A stretch of 45,480 nt of DNA, from the NCBI GenBank assembly GCA_023228285.1, contig JALOBM010000013.1:1-45480 (forward strand), in the 5' to 3' direction. The position numbers were made by a program, and so were the translations under genes. The notes below the pieces were generated by a model, which made no database searches, was not told the origin of the DNA, and was given only the letters and a program-made list of their open reading frames with translations. Source of the stretch: Candidatus Cloacimonadota bacterium. Its GTDB lineage: Bacteria; Cloacimonadota; Cloacimonadia; Cloacimonadales; Cloacimonadaceae. The stretch's first letter is position 1; each line of letters opens with the position of its first letter. Of the stretch, positions 7,519 to 17,306 are shown in pieces.

Positions 7519-9111
7519 GTGGCAAAATACATCTTCGTAATGGGAGGAGTGCTATCATCCTTGGGCAAAGGTATAGCCACTGCATCCATCGGATTGCTGC
7601 TAAAATCTATGGGCTATAAAGTGGTGTTACAAAAATTTGACCCCTACTTGAATGTTGACCCGGGTACTATGAGCCCCTTCCAGCATGGAGAAGTATTTGT
7701 GACCGACGACGGTGCCGAAACAGACCTTGATCTGGGACATTATGAACGCTTTGTGGATGAGGCACTTAGCTCTGCAAGCAGTTGCAGTGCCGGACAGATA
7801 TATGAAAGCGTGATAATGAACGAGCGCAAGGGCACTTATCTGGGAAAAACCGTACAGGTTATCCCTCATGTAACTAACGAAATCAAACGCCGGATAACAC
7901 GTTTATCCGAAGATAAAGACATCGTGATCACCGAGATCGGAGGCACAGTGGGCGACATCGAAAGCCTGCCTTTTTTGGAGGCTGTGCGTCAACTGCGCCT
8001 TGATCTCGGGGTTCATAATACCCTGAACATCCTGCTTACTTATGTGCCCTACATCAAGACTGCAGGAGAACTGAAAACCAAGCCTTCACAACATAGTGCT
8101 TACAAACTGCGTGAGATCGGTATCCAGCCGGATATCCTGCTTTGCCGTAGTGAAAAGACCTTTGACGATGAAATCTACTCCAAGATCGCACTCTTTACAA
8201 ACGTTCCCAAAGAAAGTGTGATCAATGCTATCGACGTGAAATGCGTTTACGAGATACCGCTGATCTATCAGAAAGCGAACTTGCCGGCGATAATCTGCCG
8301 GCATTTCAATATGGAGAGCCCTGAAGTGGACTTAGAGGACTGGCAGCATTTCCTTACCAACCAGCAGAATAGCGAAGGTGAAGTAAACATAGCAGTTTGC
8401 GGAAAGTATGTGAAACACCACGATGCTTACAAAAGCGTTGTGGAAGCTCTGATGCATGCCGCGGCAAATCAGAGAAAGAAACTGAACATCAAATGGGTGG
8501 ATTCCGAGCGGAACTTCAAGCCTACGGATTTGGATAATGAACTGAAGGATATTGACGGGATCCTGATTCCCGGTGGCTTTGGCATACGGGGTATCGAAGG
8601 AAAGATTAACATCGCCAATTTTGCCCGCACCCGAAACATCCCACTATTGGGCATCTGCCTGGGCATGCAAGTGATGGCAATTGAGTATGCCCGCAATGTG
8701 TGCAAACTCAGCGATGCCAATAGTACTGAATTTGATGAAATGAATCCCCATCCGGTCATCCATTTGATGGAAGATCAGCGCTACATCGATCTCGTGGGCG
8801 GCTCCATGCGCTTGGGCGCTTATAAATGCAAGATCAGCCCGGACAGCCTTGCTCATAGGGCTTATGGCAGTTTACTGATCAGTGAACGCCACCGTCATCG
8901 CTATGAGTTTAATAATGATTATCGGGAGATATTGAGCAGTGCCGGATTGAAGTTGAGCGGAGTATCCGAAGAGGATCTTTTGGTAGAAATTTTGGAGTAT
9001 CCCGGCAATGATTTCTATCTCGGCGTACAGTTTCATCCGGAATTTAAAAGCCGCCCAAATCGCCCGCATCCTCTCTTCGTAGAACTGGTAAAAGCCTCAA
9101 TAAAGGGATAA
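7519..9111 (+). CDS. pyrG: CTP synthase
   Basis: PyrG makes CTP from UTP, ATP and glutamine in the cytoplasm. The product is 530 aa, typical length. The N-terminal amidoligase shows FVMGGVLSSLGKGIA and KFDPYLNVDPGTMSPFQHGE. The C-terminal class-I glutamine amidotransferase has Cys380 in LLGICLGMQ and His506/Glu508 in VQFHPEF. The start is GTG 7519, preceded by GGGGAGG at 7507-7513. It abuts the next gene without a gap (TAA then ATG). Confidence 0.98.
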   Translation: MAKYIFVMGGVLSSLGKGIATASIGLLLKSMGYKVVLQKFDPYLNVDPGTMSPFQHGEVFVTDDGAETDLDLGHYERFVDEALSSASSCSAGQIYESVIMNERKGTYLGKTVQVIPHVTNEIKRRITRLSEDKDIVITEIGGTVGDIESLPFLEAVRQLRLDLGVHNTLNILLTYVPYIKTAGELKTKPSQHSAYKLREIGIQPDILLCRSEKTFDDEIYSKIALFTNVPKESVINAIDVKCVYEIPLIYQKANLPAIICRHFNMESPEVDLEDWQHFLTNQQNSEGEVNIAVCGKYVKHHDAYKSVVEALMHAAANQRKKLNIKWVDSERNFKPTDLDNELKDIDGILIPGGFGIRGIEGKINIANFARTRNIPLLGICLGMQVMAIEYARNVCKLSDANSTEFDEMNPHPVIHLMEDQRYIDLVGGSMRLGAYKCKISPDSLAHRAYGSLLISERHRHRYEFNNDYREILSSAGLKLSGVSEEDLLVEILEYPGNDFYLGVQFHPEFKSRPNRPHPLFVELVKASIKG

Positions 9112-10287
9112 ATGGCGATCATTGTTAAGAAATTTGGCGGCACCTCGGTGGGAAGTGTGGAACTGATCCGCTCTATTGCCAAAAAGCTGGCCAAATCTTA
9201 TCATCGCGGCGATCAACTGGTGGTGGTGGTATCTGCCATGGCCAAAACAACCGACAATCTGTTCAGCCTGGCTTATGAGATCAGTACACATCCCAGCCGA
9301 CGGGAAATGGATATGCTTCTTACTGCCGGTGAGCGCATTAGCATGTCCCTGCTTTCACTCTCGTTGTATGAAGAAGGCATCCCCTCGATCTCTTTTACTG
9401 GTTCACAGAGCGGGATTATTACAGACGATCATCATGGTAATGCCAAGATATTGAAAGTAAATGCATTTCGCATCCATGAAGAACTTGCTAAGGATAAAGT
9501 GGTGATTGTAGCTGGTTTTCAGGGTGTGAGCACCACCAAAGAGATAACTACTCTGGGAAGAGGCGGTTCCGATACCTCAGCGGTTGCTTTAGCCTGTTAT
9601 TTGGGAGCGGATAAATGTGAGATATATACCGATGTGGCAGGAGTCTATAGTGCGGATCCCAGGATCGTACCCCAAGCCCGCTTTATTCCTGAAATCGGCT
9701 ATCTGGATATGCTGGCCCTCAGTTACAACGGCTCCAAGGTCTTGCATCCTCGCGCGGTAGAATTTGCCTGCCGCTACAAAGTCCGTGTGGAAATAAAGAG
9801 TTCCTTCACTTTCGAGGCAGGAACCCTGATCAAACAAGAAGAAAACCCAAAGGATTCACAAATGGAAGAACGCATAGTAACCGCTATAGCACATAAAGAC
9901 AACATCTTGCGCTACCGGATAGCAACAGATTCCGGAGTCTTGCAACTGCTGGAGAAATGGCACAACGAAATCTATAAGATCAATATGGTAGAGCAGGCTC
10001 TGGAATTGTATATCGAAGAGAAATACGAATCTGAAGTGGACTATATCTTGCAGGAGTCGAAGATTTCGATAACAGACAAGAGTCGGGACATCGGCTTTGT
10101 GATCCTGGTGGGGTTGGGTTTGGCAGCTGATCCTGCGTTTATAGCCAGAGTGCTGAAGCTGTGTGCCAATTCTCATCTGACCCGCATCTCACACAGTGAA
10201 CGGAGTGTGGAATTGATGCTGCCTGCTCCTCAGGTGGCAAAGACAGTAGCCAGTTTACATCAGGAATTCTTTGGGGATAAGGTATGA
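9112..10287 (+). CDS. lysC: aspartate kinase (monofunctional)
   Basis: Aspartate kinase phosphorylates L-aspartate, the first step to lysine, threonine and methionine. The product is 391 aa. The N-terminal kinase domain has the signature VKKFGGTSVG at residues 4-13, then TLGRGGSDTSAVALA and YTDVAGVYSADPRIV. The C-terminal ~130 residues look like paired ACT domains, the usual seat of feedback inhibition; they are somewhat divergent (ISHSERSVELMLPAP), so the effector cannot be named. No homoserine dehydrogenase is fused. ATG follows the pyrG stop directly, and its end overlaps metG by 4 bp. Confidence 0.93.
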   Translation: MAIIVKKFGGTSVGSVELIRSIAKKLAKSYHRGDQLVVVVSAMAKTTDNLFSLAYEISTHPSRREMDMLLTAGERISMSLLSLSLYEEGIPSISFTGSQSGIITDDHHGNAKILKVNAFRIHEELAKDKVVIVAGFQGVSTTKEITTLGRGGSDTSAVALACYLGADKCEIYTDVAGVYSADPRIVPQARFIPEIGYLDMLALSYNGSKVLHPRAVEFACRYKVRVEIKSSFTFEAGTLIKQEENPKDSQMEERIVTAIAHKDNILRYRIATDSGVLQLLEKWHNEIYKINMVEQALELYIEEKYESEVDYILQESKISITDKSRDIGFVILVGLGLAADPAFIARVLKLCANSHLTRISHSERSVELMLPAPQVAKTVASLHQEFFGDKV

Positions 10288-12293
10288 AATACATTGTAAC
10301 CAGCGCTCTACCTTATGCTAATGGCAAGCTTCATGTGGGGCATGTAGCCGGAGCATATCTCCCGGCTGATATATTTGTGCGTTATCTACGCCTGCAAAAG
10401 GAAGACGTGATCTACATCTGCGGTACAGATGAACACGGTACTCCGATCTCGATCTCGGCAGATAAAGAAGGTGTACCGGCCATTGACGTAGTCAAACGCT
10501 ATCATGAAAGCATCAAAGAAGCTTTCGACGGCATCGGCATTGAGTTTGACAACTTCTCCGGAACAGCCCGTGAGGAGCATTATCAGTTATCACAGGAGTT
10601 CTTTAGCGATCTGTATAAAAAGGGACACATACAGCCAAAAACAACTTTGCAGTTTTACTGCGAACACGATAAACGCTATCTGCCCGATCGCTATGTAGAG
10701 GGAATCTGCCCGGTCTGTGGCGCTGAAGCCGCACGGGGTGACCAATGTGACAAATGTGGACAGACCTATGAAACTACTTCGCTGAAGAGTCCACACTGCA
10801 AGATATGCGGAAATAAGCCGATAATCCGGGAAACCAAGCATTGGTTCTTTCATCTGGCACACTTTACAGATCAACTGAAAGAGTGGATATCCCACAAAAG
10901 CTACTGGAAAGAGAACGTACGCAACTTCATGCTGAACCTCTTGGAGCAAGGCTTGATCGAGCGTTCGATAACACGGGACCTCAGCTGGGGAGTACCTGTG
11001 CCACTGCCCGAAGCAGAAGGCAAAGTGCTGTATGTATGGTTCGATGCGCCAATTGGCTACATTTCCTCCACTGTGGAATGGGCAAAACGAATCGGCCAGC
11101 CGGAGCGCTGGAAAGACTATTGGTTGGACAAAGATACGCAGTTGATCCACTTCATCGGCAAAGACAATATCATCTTCCATGCCTTGATCTGGCCTGCCAT
11201 GCTGATGGGTCAGGATCTTCAGTATTGTCTCCCTCACGACATTCCCGCCAATGAATTTATGAATCTGGAGGGGGATAAGATCTCTACATCTCGCAACTGG
11301 GCGATCTGGGTGGATGAATTCGTGCACGATTTTAATGGCGAATATCTGCGTTACTATCTGGCTACAAACGCTCCCGAGCGGCAAGATACAGATTTTAGTT
11401 TCAAAGATTTCCAAATGAAGATAAACGGCGAATTGAACAATGTATTGGGAAATCTCGCCAATCGCGTGTTTGCCTTTGCACAAAAACATTTTGAGGGTAT
11501 CATCTCTCCCATCGAAGGCGATGAAGAGTGTAGCGCGATCATCAGCGAAGCCGATAGAAACTTGGCAGATATCAGCGCTTCCTATCGGGATTATCAGGTA
11601 AAACGCAATACCAGGGCAATCATGGATATAGCGCGTATGGGCAATCGTTTCTTTGACGAACGCAAACCCTGGGTGGCAATCAAAGAAGACCACAAACACG
11701 TGCAACAAACGCTGTGGGTATGCGCTGAATTGTTGCACAAAATCAGCATCGCCCTTTCCCCCATTTTACCCAAGCATATGCTGAAGCTTCGGGAAATGAT
11801 GTCTTTACCACCCATCCAAAACTGGGAAGATGCATTTGTATGCTCGCAGATTACTTTACGAGACGTCTCTCCCCTATTTATCAAGATCGAAGATGCCGCC
11901 ATTGAAGCAGCATTAGCCAAATTACACAAGAGTACCATAGTATCCCCAAAAACAGAGTATCTTCCTGTGAAACCAGAGATCACCTACGATCAGTTCAGTG
12001 CCATGGACCTGCGTTTAGCCATAGTATTGGAAGCATCCCCCGTACCCAAGACCGATAAACTATTGAGACTAAAAGTGGATCTTGGGTTTGAAACCAGAGA
12101 GTTGGTTGCAGGTATCGCAGAATCTTACAAAGCAGAGGATATCCTTGGCAAAACCGTGGTAATGCTGGTGAATCTGCAAGCCCGCAAGATCAGGGGCATA
12201 GTATCCAACGGCATGATTCTTGCTGCTCACGATGAATCGGGCTTGCACGTAGTCTTGCCGGATGGAGGATACCCCGGTTCCCCGGTACAATAA
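10284..12293 (+). CDS. metG: methionyl-tRNA synthetase with C-terminal tRNA-binding domain
   Basis: MetG charges tRNA-Met. The product is 669 aa. The class-I HIGH-type motif is HVGH at 17-20 and the KMSKS-type motif is KISTS at 332-336. The zinc knuckle shows CPVC (142-145) and CDKC (155-158), with a further CKIC pair near 172-175, so this is the zinc-bearing MetG1 type. An OB-fold tRNA-binding domain (Trbp111/EMAP-like) forms the last ~110 residues (MDLRLAIVLEASPVPKTDKL). The start overlaps the aspartate kinase stop by 4 bp, and its stop shares one base with the next start (TAATG). Confidence 0.98.
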   Translation: MKYIVTSALPYANGKLHVGHVAGAYLPADIFVRYLRLQKEDVIYICGTDEHGTPISISADKEGVPAIDVVKRYHESIKEAFDGIGIEFDNFSGTAREEHYQLSQEFFSDLYKKGHIQPKTTLQFYCEHDKRYLPDRYVEGICPVCGAEAARGDQCDKCGQTYETTSLKSPHCKICGNKPIIRETKHWFFHLAHFTDQLKEWISHKSYWKENVRNFMLNLLEQGLIERSITRDLSWGVPVPLPEAEGKVLYVWFDAPIGYISSTVEWAKRIGQPERWKDYWLDKDTQLIHFIGKDNIIFHALIWPAMLMGQDLQYCLPHDIPANEFMNLEGDKISTSRNWAIWVDEFVHDFNGEYLRYYLATNAPERQDTDFSFKDFQMKINGELNNVLGNLANRVFAFAQKHFEGIISPIEGDEECSAIISEADRNLADISASYRDYQVKRNTRAIMDIARMGNRFFDERKPWVAIKEDHKHVQQTLWVCAELLHKISIALSPILPKHMLKLREMMSLPPIQNWEDAFVCSQITLRDVSPLFIKIEDAAIEAALAKLHKSTIVSPKTEYLPVKPEITYDQFSAMDLRLAIVLEASPVPKTDKLLRLKVDLGFETRELVAGIAESYKAEDILGKTVVMLVNLQARKIRGIVSNGMILAAHDESGLHVVLPDGGYPGSPVQ

Positions 12294-13750
12294 TGCGCAA
12301 GTTTCCGGTCTTCCTGCTATTTGGTATTTCTCTGCTCTTCGGGGCTGAAATCCGGAATGGCATGTTGTATCTGGAAATCAATCTCGCCAGCGCACAGCAC
12401 TTGCAACTGGATGCTGGCCATTTGGTGCTAAGCGATAAAGATCAACTTTTTACGCAAGACTTTAGCGGGAAAATCCTGATAGATGTGGTTTCCCCTGAAC
12501 AGGACAACCAATATGGGATCATCGAGCATGTAGGAACTGCTGCCGATATCTACGATAATGATGCCGTTATAAACAGCTATTTTGTGTGGGAAGATGACCA
12601 ATTGTTGTTAAAACATGAATACTGGTTTTTCTTACCCGATAGCTTCAAAGACCTGGAAGCCGCCCAATCCTACGCAGCCAGCATGAACTATCCACTCAGC
12701 CGGGTCCAGTCCATTCCGATTGTAAACTCCACATTGAGGATCGTAGGGCAAGACGGTAAAGAGTCTTATTTTGAAAGCCCGCTGAACATTCAGTCTTCAA
12801 AAGAAATGTGGCTTAACGGTCTCCCTTATGAAGGCGAGTTTGTACTAAAAATCAGAAGCGGCAAGCTGGTATTGAATCAGATCCTGCCCATAGAAGAATA
12901 TATTGCTGGAGTAATCCCAAACGAGATAGGCTCCAATAGTCCTCTGGAAGCCCTGAAGGCTCAGGCTGTTGCAGCCCGTACTCACGCTGTAAGCTTGCTG
13001 CTCAATAACCGCCATTCAGCTGATGGTTACGATCTTTGCAATACTACTCATTGTCAGGTTTACAAAGGCAAGCACCTCCGCAACGAGATAATAGAGGAAG
13101 CTGTAGTACAAAGCGCAGGAGAGATCATTGTATCCGATCAACATATAGCCGATGCCACTTATCACAGTAGCTGCGGAGGGAAGACGGATTCTTCCCAGGA
13201 TATCTGGAAAGGCGCCTACATCCCTCATTTAGGTGGATCGACCTGCATTCCCGCAGCCGAAGAGCTCGATCTATCCCAAGAGCGTGACCTAACTGCATGG
13301 ATAAGTAGCAAAGTAGACAGCTCCGGGATGAGCTCCTGGGAAGTATCCTCTATGGTTTGGCAGCGCAGCATTAGCAAAGCAAAAGTGGCCGCAAACACTG
13401 GCTTGGACAGCATAAAGAGTATCGAAATACTCAATCGCGGGCACTCCGGCAGAATCTTGAAGCTGCGCATTACCGGAGATCGCAGTATAGTTCTGGACGG
13501 AGAGTACAAGATCAGGCAAGCCTTTGGTATGTTGCCATCTTCGATGTTTGTGTTCAAAGGAGCAACAGGAAGTAAAGCTTATTACCCCGGAAACAGCATT
13601 ACCATAATGGGTAGAGGTTCCGGACATGGAGTAGGTATGTGTCAAGTGGGCGCTCTGCGCAAAGCTCGCAGGGGAGAAGATTACACCAGTATCTTACAAT
13701 GCTACTATCCCGGCACAGAAATCAAGAATATCCGGATGGAAGATGACTGA
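12293..13750 (+). CDS. secreted SpoIID/LytB-domain protein
   Basis: This is a 485-aa exported protein. Residues 1-20 form a signal peptide (MRKFPVFLLFGISLLFGAE). After a ~180-residue N-terminal part with no family I recognise, a SpoIID domain begins at LPIEEYIAGVIPNEIG. It includes EALKAQAVAARTHAV, YHSSCGGKT and the C-terminal GRGSGHGVGMCQVGA. SpoIID of Bacillus is a lytic transglycosylase acting on denuded glycan strands, and LytB enhances amidases. In a diderm without spores a cell-wall remodelling role in the periplasm is likely, but the enzyme activity is not proven. It sits between metG and hslO with 1-bp and 8-bp overlaps, so it is probably cotranscribed. Confidence 0.88.
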   Translation: MRKFPVFLLFGISLLFGAEIRNGMLYLEINLASAQHLQLDAGHLVLSDKDQLFTQDFSGKILIDVVSPEQDNQYGIIEHVGTAADIYDNDAVINSYFVWEDDQLLLKHEYWFFLPDSFKDLEAAQSYAASMNYPLSRVQSIPIVNSTLRIVGQDGKESYFESPLNIQSSKEMWLNGLPYEGEFVLKIRSGKLVLNQILPIEEYIAGVIPNEIGSNSPLEALKAQAVAARTHAVSLLLNNRHSADGYDLCNTTHCQVYKGKHLRNEIIEEAVVQSAGEIIVSDQHIADATYHSSCGGKTDSSQDIWKGAYIPHLGGSTCIPAAEELDLSQERDLTAWISSKVDSSGMSSWEVSSMVWQRSISKAKVAANTGLDSIKSIEILNRGHSGRILKLRITGDRSIVLDGEYKIRQAFGMLPSSMFVFKGATGSKAYYPGNSITIMGRGSGHGVGMCQVGALRKARRGEDYTSILQCYYPGTEIKNIRMEDD

Positions 13751-14636
13751 ACCTGAAGGCCGCTTACTATGCGGAAGCATTGCCGCCGACCAGTTTCGCT
13801 TGTTTGCTACCAATACTACATCCATCGTTCAAAAGGCACGGGATTTTCACGATTTGTATCCCCTGTCCGCTATCATGATGGGGCGCCTGATCACGGCAGT
13901 AGCGTTGATGAGCGGAGATTTGAAAGCTCCCAGCTCTGAGATCGCATTGCGGATAGACGCAGAAGGCCCCTTGAAAGGAGCGATCGCACTTATCAACAAA
14001 GAAGGCGACATCAAAGCCTATGCTTTTGAACCGCATTTGTGGTTCCAGGAGTCCGAGGCCAACCTACAAGTGGGAAAACACTTGATACCCGGTACTTTGA
14101 GTGTGATCCGTCAGAGTGGGCTCAAAGCGCCTTATACCGGACAGGTACGGTTGCTGGATGGTGAAATTGCCTCTGATGTAGCCGCTTATTATCAGCAAAG
14201 TGAACAGACCGCAACAGCGGTGAACTTGGGTGTGTTGATCGATCCCAGTGCTGCTATTCGCTCTGCGGGAGGAGTACTGATCCAGCAACTTCCCAATGCC
14301 GATCCAGCTCTGGCAGAACTCATCAGTTCAAACCTGCTACAAACACCAAATGTGTCGGATTTGATGGACATGGGCTTATCGATAGAAGAAATCTTGGATA
14401 GGTTCATACTAAAAGGTTTGCCCTGGAAAATCAATAAAGAAATGATGCTGAGATACCATTGCGATTGCAGCCGTGAAAGATTTGCCCGCGCTTTAATGCT
14501 CTTGGGCCAAAAGGAACTGATGAGCCTGCGTGACGGCATCGCTCCGGTTTGTCATTATTGTAACAAGACTTATGAATTTAGCGCCACAGACATTGATAAC
14601 CTTATAAAAGCTTTGGATAAACATGATGAAACATAA
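13743..14636 (+). CDS. hslO: Hsp33 redox-regulated chaperone
   Basis: Hsp33 is a cytoplasmic holdase switched on by oxidation of its zinc site. The product is 297 aa, normal length. The N-terminal fold shows ARDFHDLYPLSAIMMGRLITA and LRIDAEGPLKGAIA. The C-terminal zinc switch is complete: Cys240/Cys242 (CDC) and Cys270/Cys273 (CHYC). It overlaps the upstream gene by 8 bp and the downstream gene by 14 bp. In an anaerobe this would protect against brief oxidative exposure. Confidence 0.96.
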   Translation: MTEPEGRLLCGSIAADQFRLFATNTTSIVQKARDFHDLYPLSAIMMGRLITAVALMSGDLKAPSSEIALRIDAEGPLKGAIALINKEGDIKAYAFEPHLWFQESEANLQVGKHLIPGTLSVIRQSGLKAPYTGQVRLLDGEIASDVAAYYQQSEQTATAVNLGVLIDPSAAIRSAGGVLIQQLPNADPALAELISSNLLQTPNVSDLMDMGLSIEEILDRFILKGLPWKINKEMMLRYHCDCSRERFARALMLLGQKELMSLRDGIAPVCHYCNKTYEFSATDIDNLIKALDKHDET

Positions 14637-17304
14637 TGGACTAATCTGCATACTCTGCATAGCATTACTTTTCAGCCCGCTCTGGGCGGGTGTGGATGGC
14701 GATGACCTGCGTTTCCTTTTGGATAAGGAACAATTTCAACTAATCCGCAAATATGAGGATGACTTTTTACAACTAAAGTATTCCCAAAACCGTGAAGACA
14801 GGCAAAACCTCCTGGAATATGCTCAACGGATTAAGAACCTGTCTCTTGCCTCTGAAATGCACTACCTTTTGGCACGGGATTTTGCTTCCCTGGAAGATGC
14901 TCTGCAATGGCTGCTACTGCAAAGCGTGGAACCGGACAGCAGCAGCACCCTGATCCGTACAGTAGTATTGAGCAACAGCTTCACCAACCGGGCGGATTCC
15001 CTGGTCTTTGCCCATTATACCACGGAGAATCAAGACGATGACATTTTGGAGTTGATCAAAAGTTTACCGGAATACAACGGTATCATAGAAGCCAGCGCCA
15101 AGAGTGTGATGGATGAGTTATCGACCCAAGTGAGCAGTTACGATGCCCTGGAACTGATTGCATCCTTCAAAGAGAGCTATCCACATTCCATCTGGCACCA
15201 AGCCGCATATTATTACGAACTATATCATTTGGCTCAATTGAAGGACTGGGATGCTATGTTAAAGTGCATGGACGATAATCGGTTCCGCTCTGCAGCTCAT
15301 GCCTACATCAGCAGCCTCTACATCCTGGGGCCGTCCTTTCGCAGAGAAATGAAGGATAAAAAAGAAAACAAAGAACTCTTGCAATATGCCACGCAATGCC
15401 TGCATTATGCCCTCAACAGCGACAAAGCAAATATCCTCTTTGATGAATACGATACCAAAGAATGGGAACACAGGGTAAAGCTGCAGATAGCTAAGGCAAA
15501 CTACTACACACAGATATCTTCAAAAGGCTTTTACGGCGATGAAGAGGAGCTATGCGGCATCTTTCGGAAACCTTCAAGATTGCAGCGCCGAGAGCTGGAT
15601 TTTCTGGATCACATCAGCTTTACCCACAACGACCGGGGTGAACTGGCAGAATTGCACTTCTGGCGCGGCAGATACCTCAGTTTATTCTCTGGTAGCAAGT
15701 ATCCGCAAAAAGCCATGCGGGAATTTGGTAAATGTCTGATAATGGGCTCTCCCAGGAACCAATATGATGTAGAGGCAAGTGACGCTATCGCCAATATATT
15801 GGCGCGCAAAAAGATAAATAACGATCCCATCAGCTATCTGCGCGATCTGTTCGGCTATAAAGGCATCGTCTTTGAAGATAGTCACGCCATGGATACAAAA
15901 CGCTATACCAGAGCAGCTCTGGCCGATTATGATAACGATGGTTTGATCGATATTTTGTTCAATGGTAAGTATATCTATAGAAACCTGGGTGATTTCGCCT
16001 TCGAAGCCCACCCGGATAGCCTTGTGTATCAGAGTCTGAAAAGCAGCGGAGGTGTCTGGGCGGATTTTAACCTGGACGGCGCGCTGGACTTTGTAAGCAT
16101 ATCCCACTCCCTGGAAGGAGACGGCGATGCCCTGATGAAACAAAATCCCGATAAAGACTTTATAAAGGTAAATGCCAAAGCCGGCGATATAGATGACAAG
16201 ATGCCTTCCGAAGGAGCCGCTTTCGTAGACATTGATGGCAGCGGATATCCATCGCTATATGTGGCGAATTATGAGGTATGGCAAAGCCGTAGCGGTTATC
16301 CGGACTCCTTCTGGAGGAATAATAATGGCTATTTTGAAGATCACAGCAACAAAAGCGGTATCCTGCTTCCAGCTTATACCGACAATCCTGGACTTGCCGG
16401 CAGAGGAGTAGCACCAGCAGATTTTGATAACGATGGCCACCAGGAAATCTATGTCTCAAACTACCGATTGAACCGCAATTTCCTTTTTGAACAGGCAGAC
16501 ACATTGTTCGTAGATGTAGCAGCGTTGTATGGTGTTTCTGGCAAATACAAAAACGGCTATTATGGACACAGCATCGGTGCGGATTGGGGCGATTTTGACA
16601 ACGATGGTGATCTGGATCTCATCGTGGCAAATCTGGCGCATCCCAGATTCATCAATATTTCAGATAAAACGATGCTGTATCGCAATGACGGCCTCTGTTC
16701 CCGAGCAATAGAAGCCGATACTTTATACTATTGGCAGTTCAGCGATGTCACAGCCGAAAGCGGTATCAAATACGATGAACTGCATGCCGAACCCTTATTC
16801 TTCGATGCCGATAACGACGGTTATCTGGATATCTATATCACCTCCGTTTACGAAAACGACCGAAGCTACTTGTATCACAACAATCAAGACGGCACTTTCA
16901 CTGACATCACATATTTAAGCGGGAGCAGAGTGTACAACGGCTGGTCTTGTGCAACCGCAGATATAAACCGTGACGGCCTTACGGATCTGGTGATCGGGAG
17001 CGGAAACGGCACCAAGATATTGAGCAATGTGACAGTGAATAGCAACAAAGCACTCTACCTGAAACCGGTTCATAAAGACGGCGGAATCGAATTGATCGAG
17101 GTGAATAAGGACACCCCCATCCATCCCAACAGCCCGGCATTTGGTTGTCGCGTTGTGCTTACATATCTGGATAAAAAGGGTAAAGAACATAGTTTAATCC
17201 GCGAATTGAGCTCGGCAAAAGGCTCCACCACTCAGAACAGCCCCGAGCTACATTTCGGTATCGGACAAAACAAAGTGAAGGCATACGAAATCTGGAGGCC
17301 TTAG
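14623..17304 (+). CDS. secreted FG-GAP/VCBS repeat protein with ASPIC/UnbV C-terminus
   Basis: This 893-aa protein starts with a signal peptide (residues 1-22, ending SPLWAG). The first ~400 residues are helical and TPR-like, with no firm family. The second half carries about seven Ca-binding FG-GAP motifs of the form DxDxDGxxD: DYDNDGLIDILF, DFNLDGALDFVS, DIDGSGYPSLYV, DFDNDGHQEIYV, DFDNDGDLDLIV, DADNDGYLDIYI and DINRDGLTDLVI. These should build an integrin-like beta-propeller. The C-terminus is an ASPIC/UnbV-like module (RELSSAKGSTTQNSPELHFG). It is probably at the cell surface or in the periplasm; its ligand is unknown. The 14-bp overlap with hslO suggests coupled translation. An ATG 3 bp further in (14626) is equally possible. 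Confidence 0.82.
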   Translation: MMKHNGLICILCIALLFSPLWAGVDGDDLRFLLDKEQFQLIRKYEDDFLQLKYSQNREDRQNLLEYAQRIKNLSLASEMHYLLARDFASLEDALQWLLLQSVEPDSSSTLIRTVVLSNSFTNRADSLVFAHYTTENQDDDILELIKSLPEYNGIIEASAKSVMDELSTQVSSYDALELIASFKESYPHSIWHQAAYYYELYHLAQLKDWDAMLKCMDDNRFRSAAHAYISSLYILGPSFRREMKDKKENKELLQYATQCLHYALNSDKANILFDEYDTKEWEHRVKLQIAKANYYTQISSKGFYGDEEELCGIFRKPSRLQRRELDFLDHISFTHNDRGELAELHFWRGRYLSLFSGSKYPQKAMREFGKCLIMGSPRNQYDVEASDAIANILARKKINNDPISYLRDLFGYKGIVFEDSHAMDTKRYTRAALADYDNDGLIDILFNGKYIYRNLGDFAFEAHPDSLVYQSLKSSGGVWADFNLDGALDFVSISHSLEGDGDALMKQNPDKDFIKVNAKAGDIDDKMPSEGAAFVDIDGSGYPSLYVANYEVWQSRSGYPDSFWRNNNGYFEDHSNKSGILLPAYTDNPGLAGRGVAPADFDNDGHQEIYVSNYRLNRNFLFEQADTLFVDVAALYGVSGKYKNGYYGHSIGADWGDFDNDGDLDLIVANLAHPRFINISDKTMLYRNDGLCSRAIEADTLYYWQFSDVTAESGIKYDELHAEPLFFDADNDGYLDIYITSVYENDRSYLYHNNQDGTFTDITYLSGSRVYNGWSCATADINRDGLTDLVIGSGNGTKILSNVTVNSNKALYLKPVHKDGGIELIEVNKDTPIHPNSPAFGCRVVLTYLDKKGKEHSLIRELSSAKGSTTQNSPELHFGIGQNKVKAYEIWRP

Positions 17305-17306
17305 CC

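Noticed and set aside
10590..11738. A 382-codon minus-strand open frame
   Set aside because: It lies wholly antisense to metG, whose motifs are complete; the translation is rich in Cys, His and Phe with no family resemblance.
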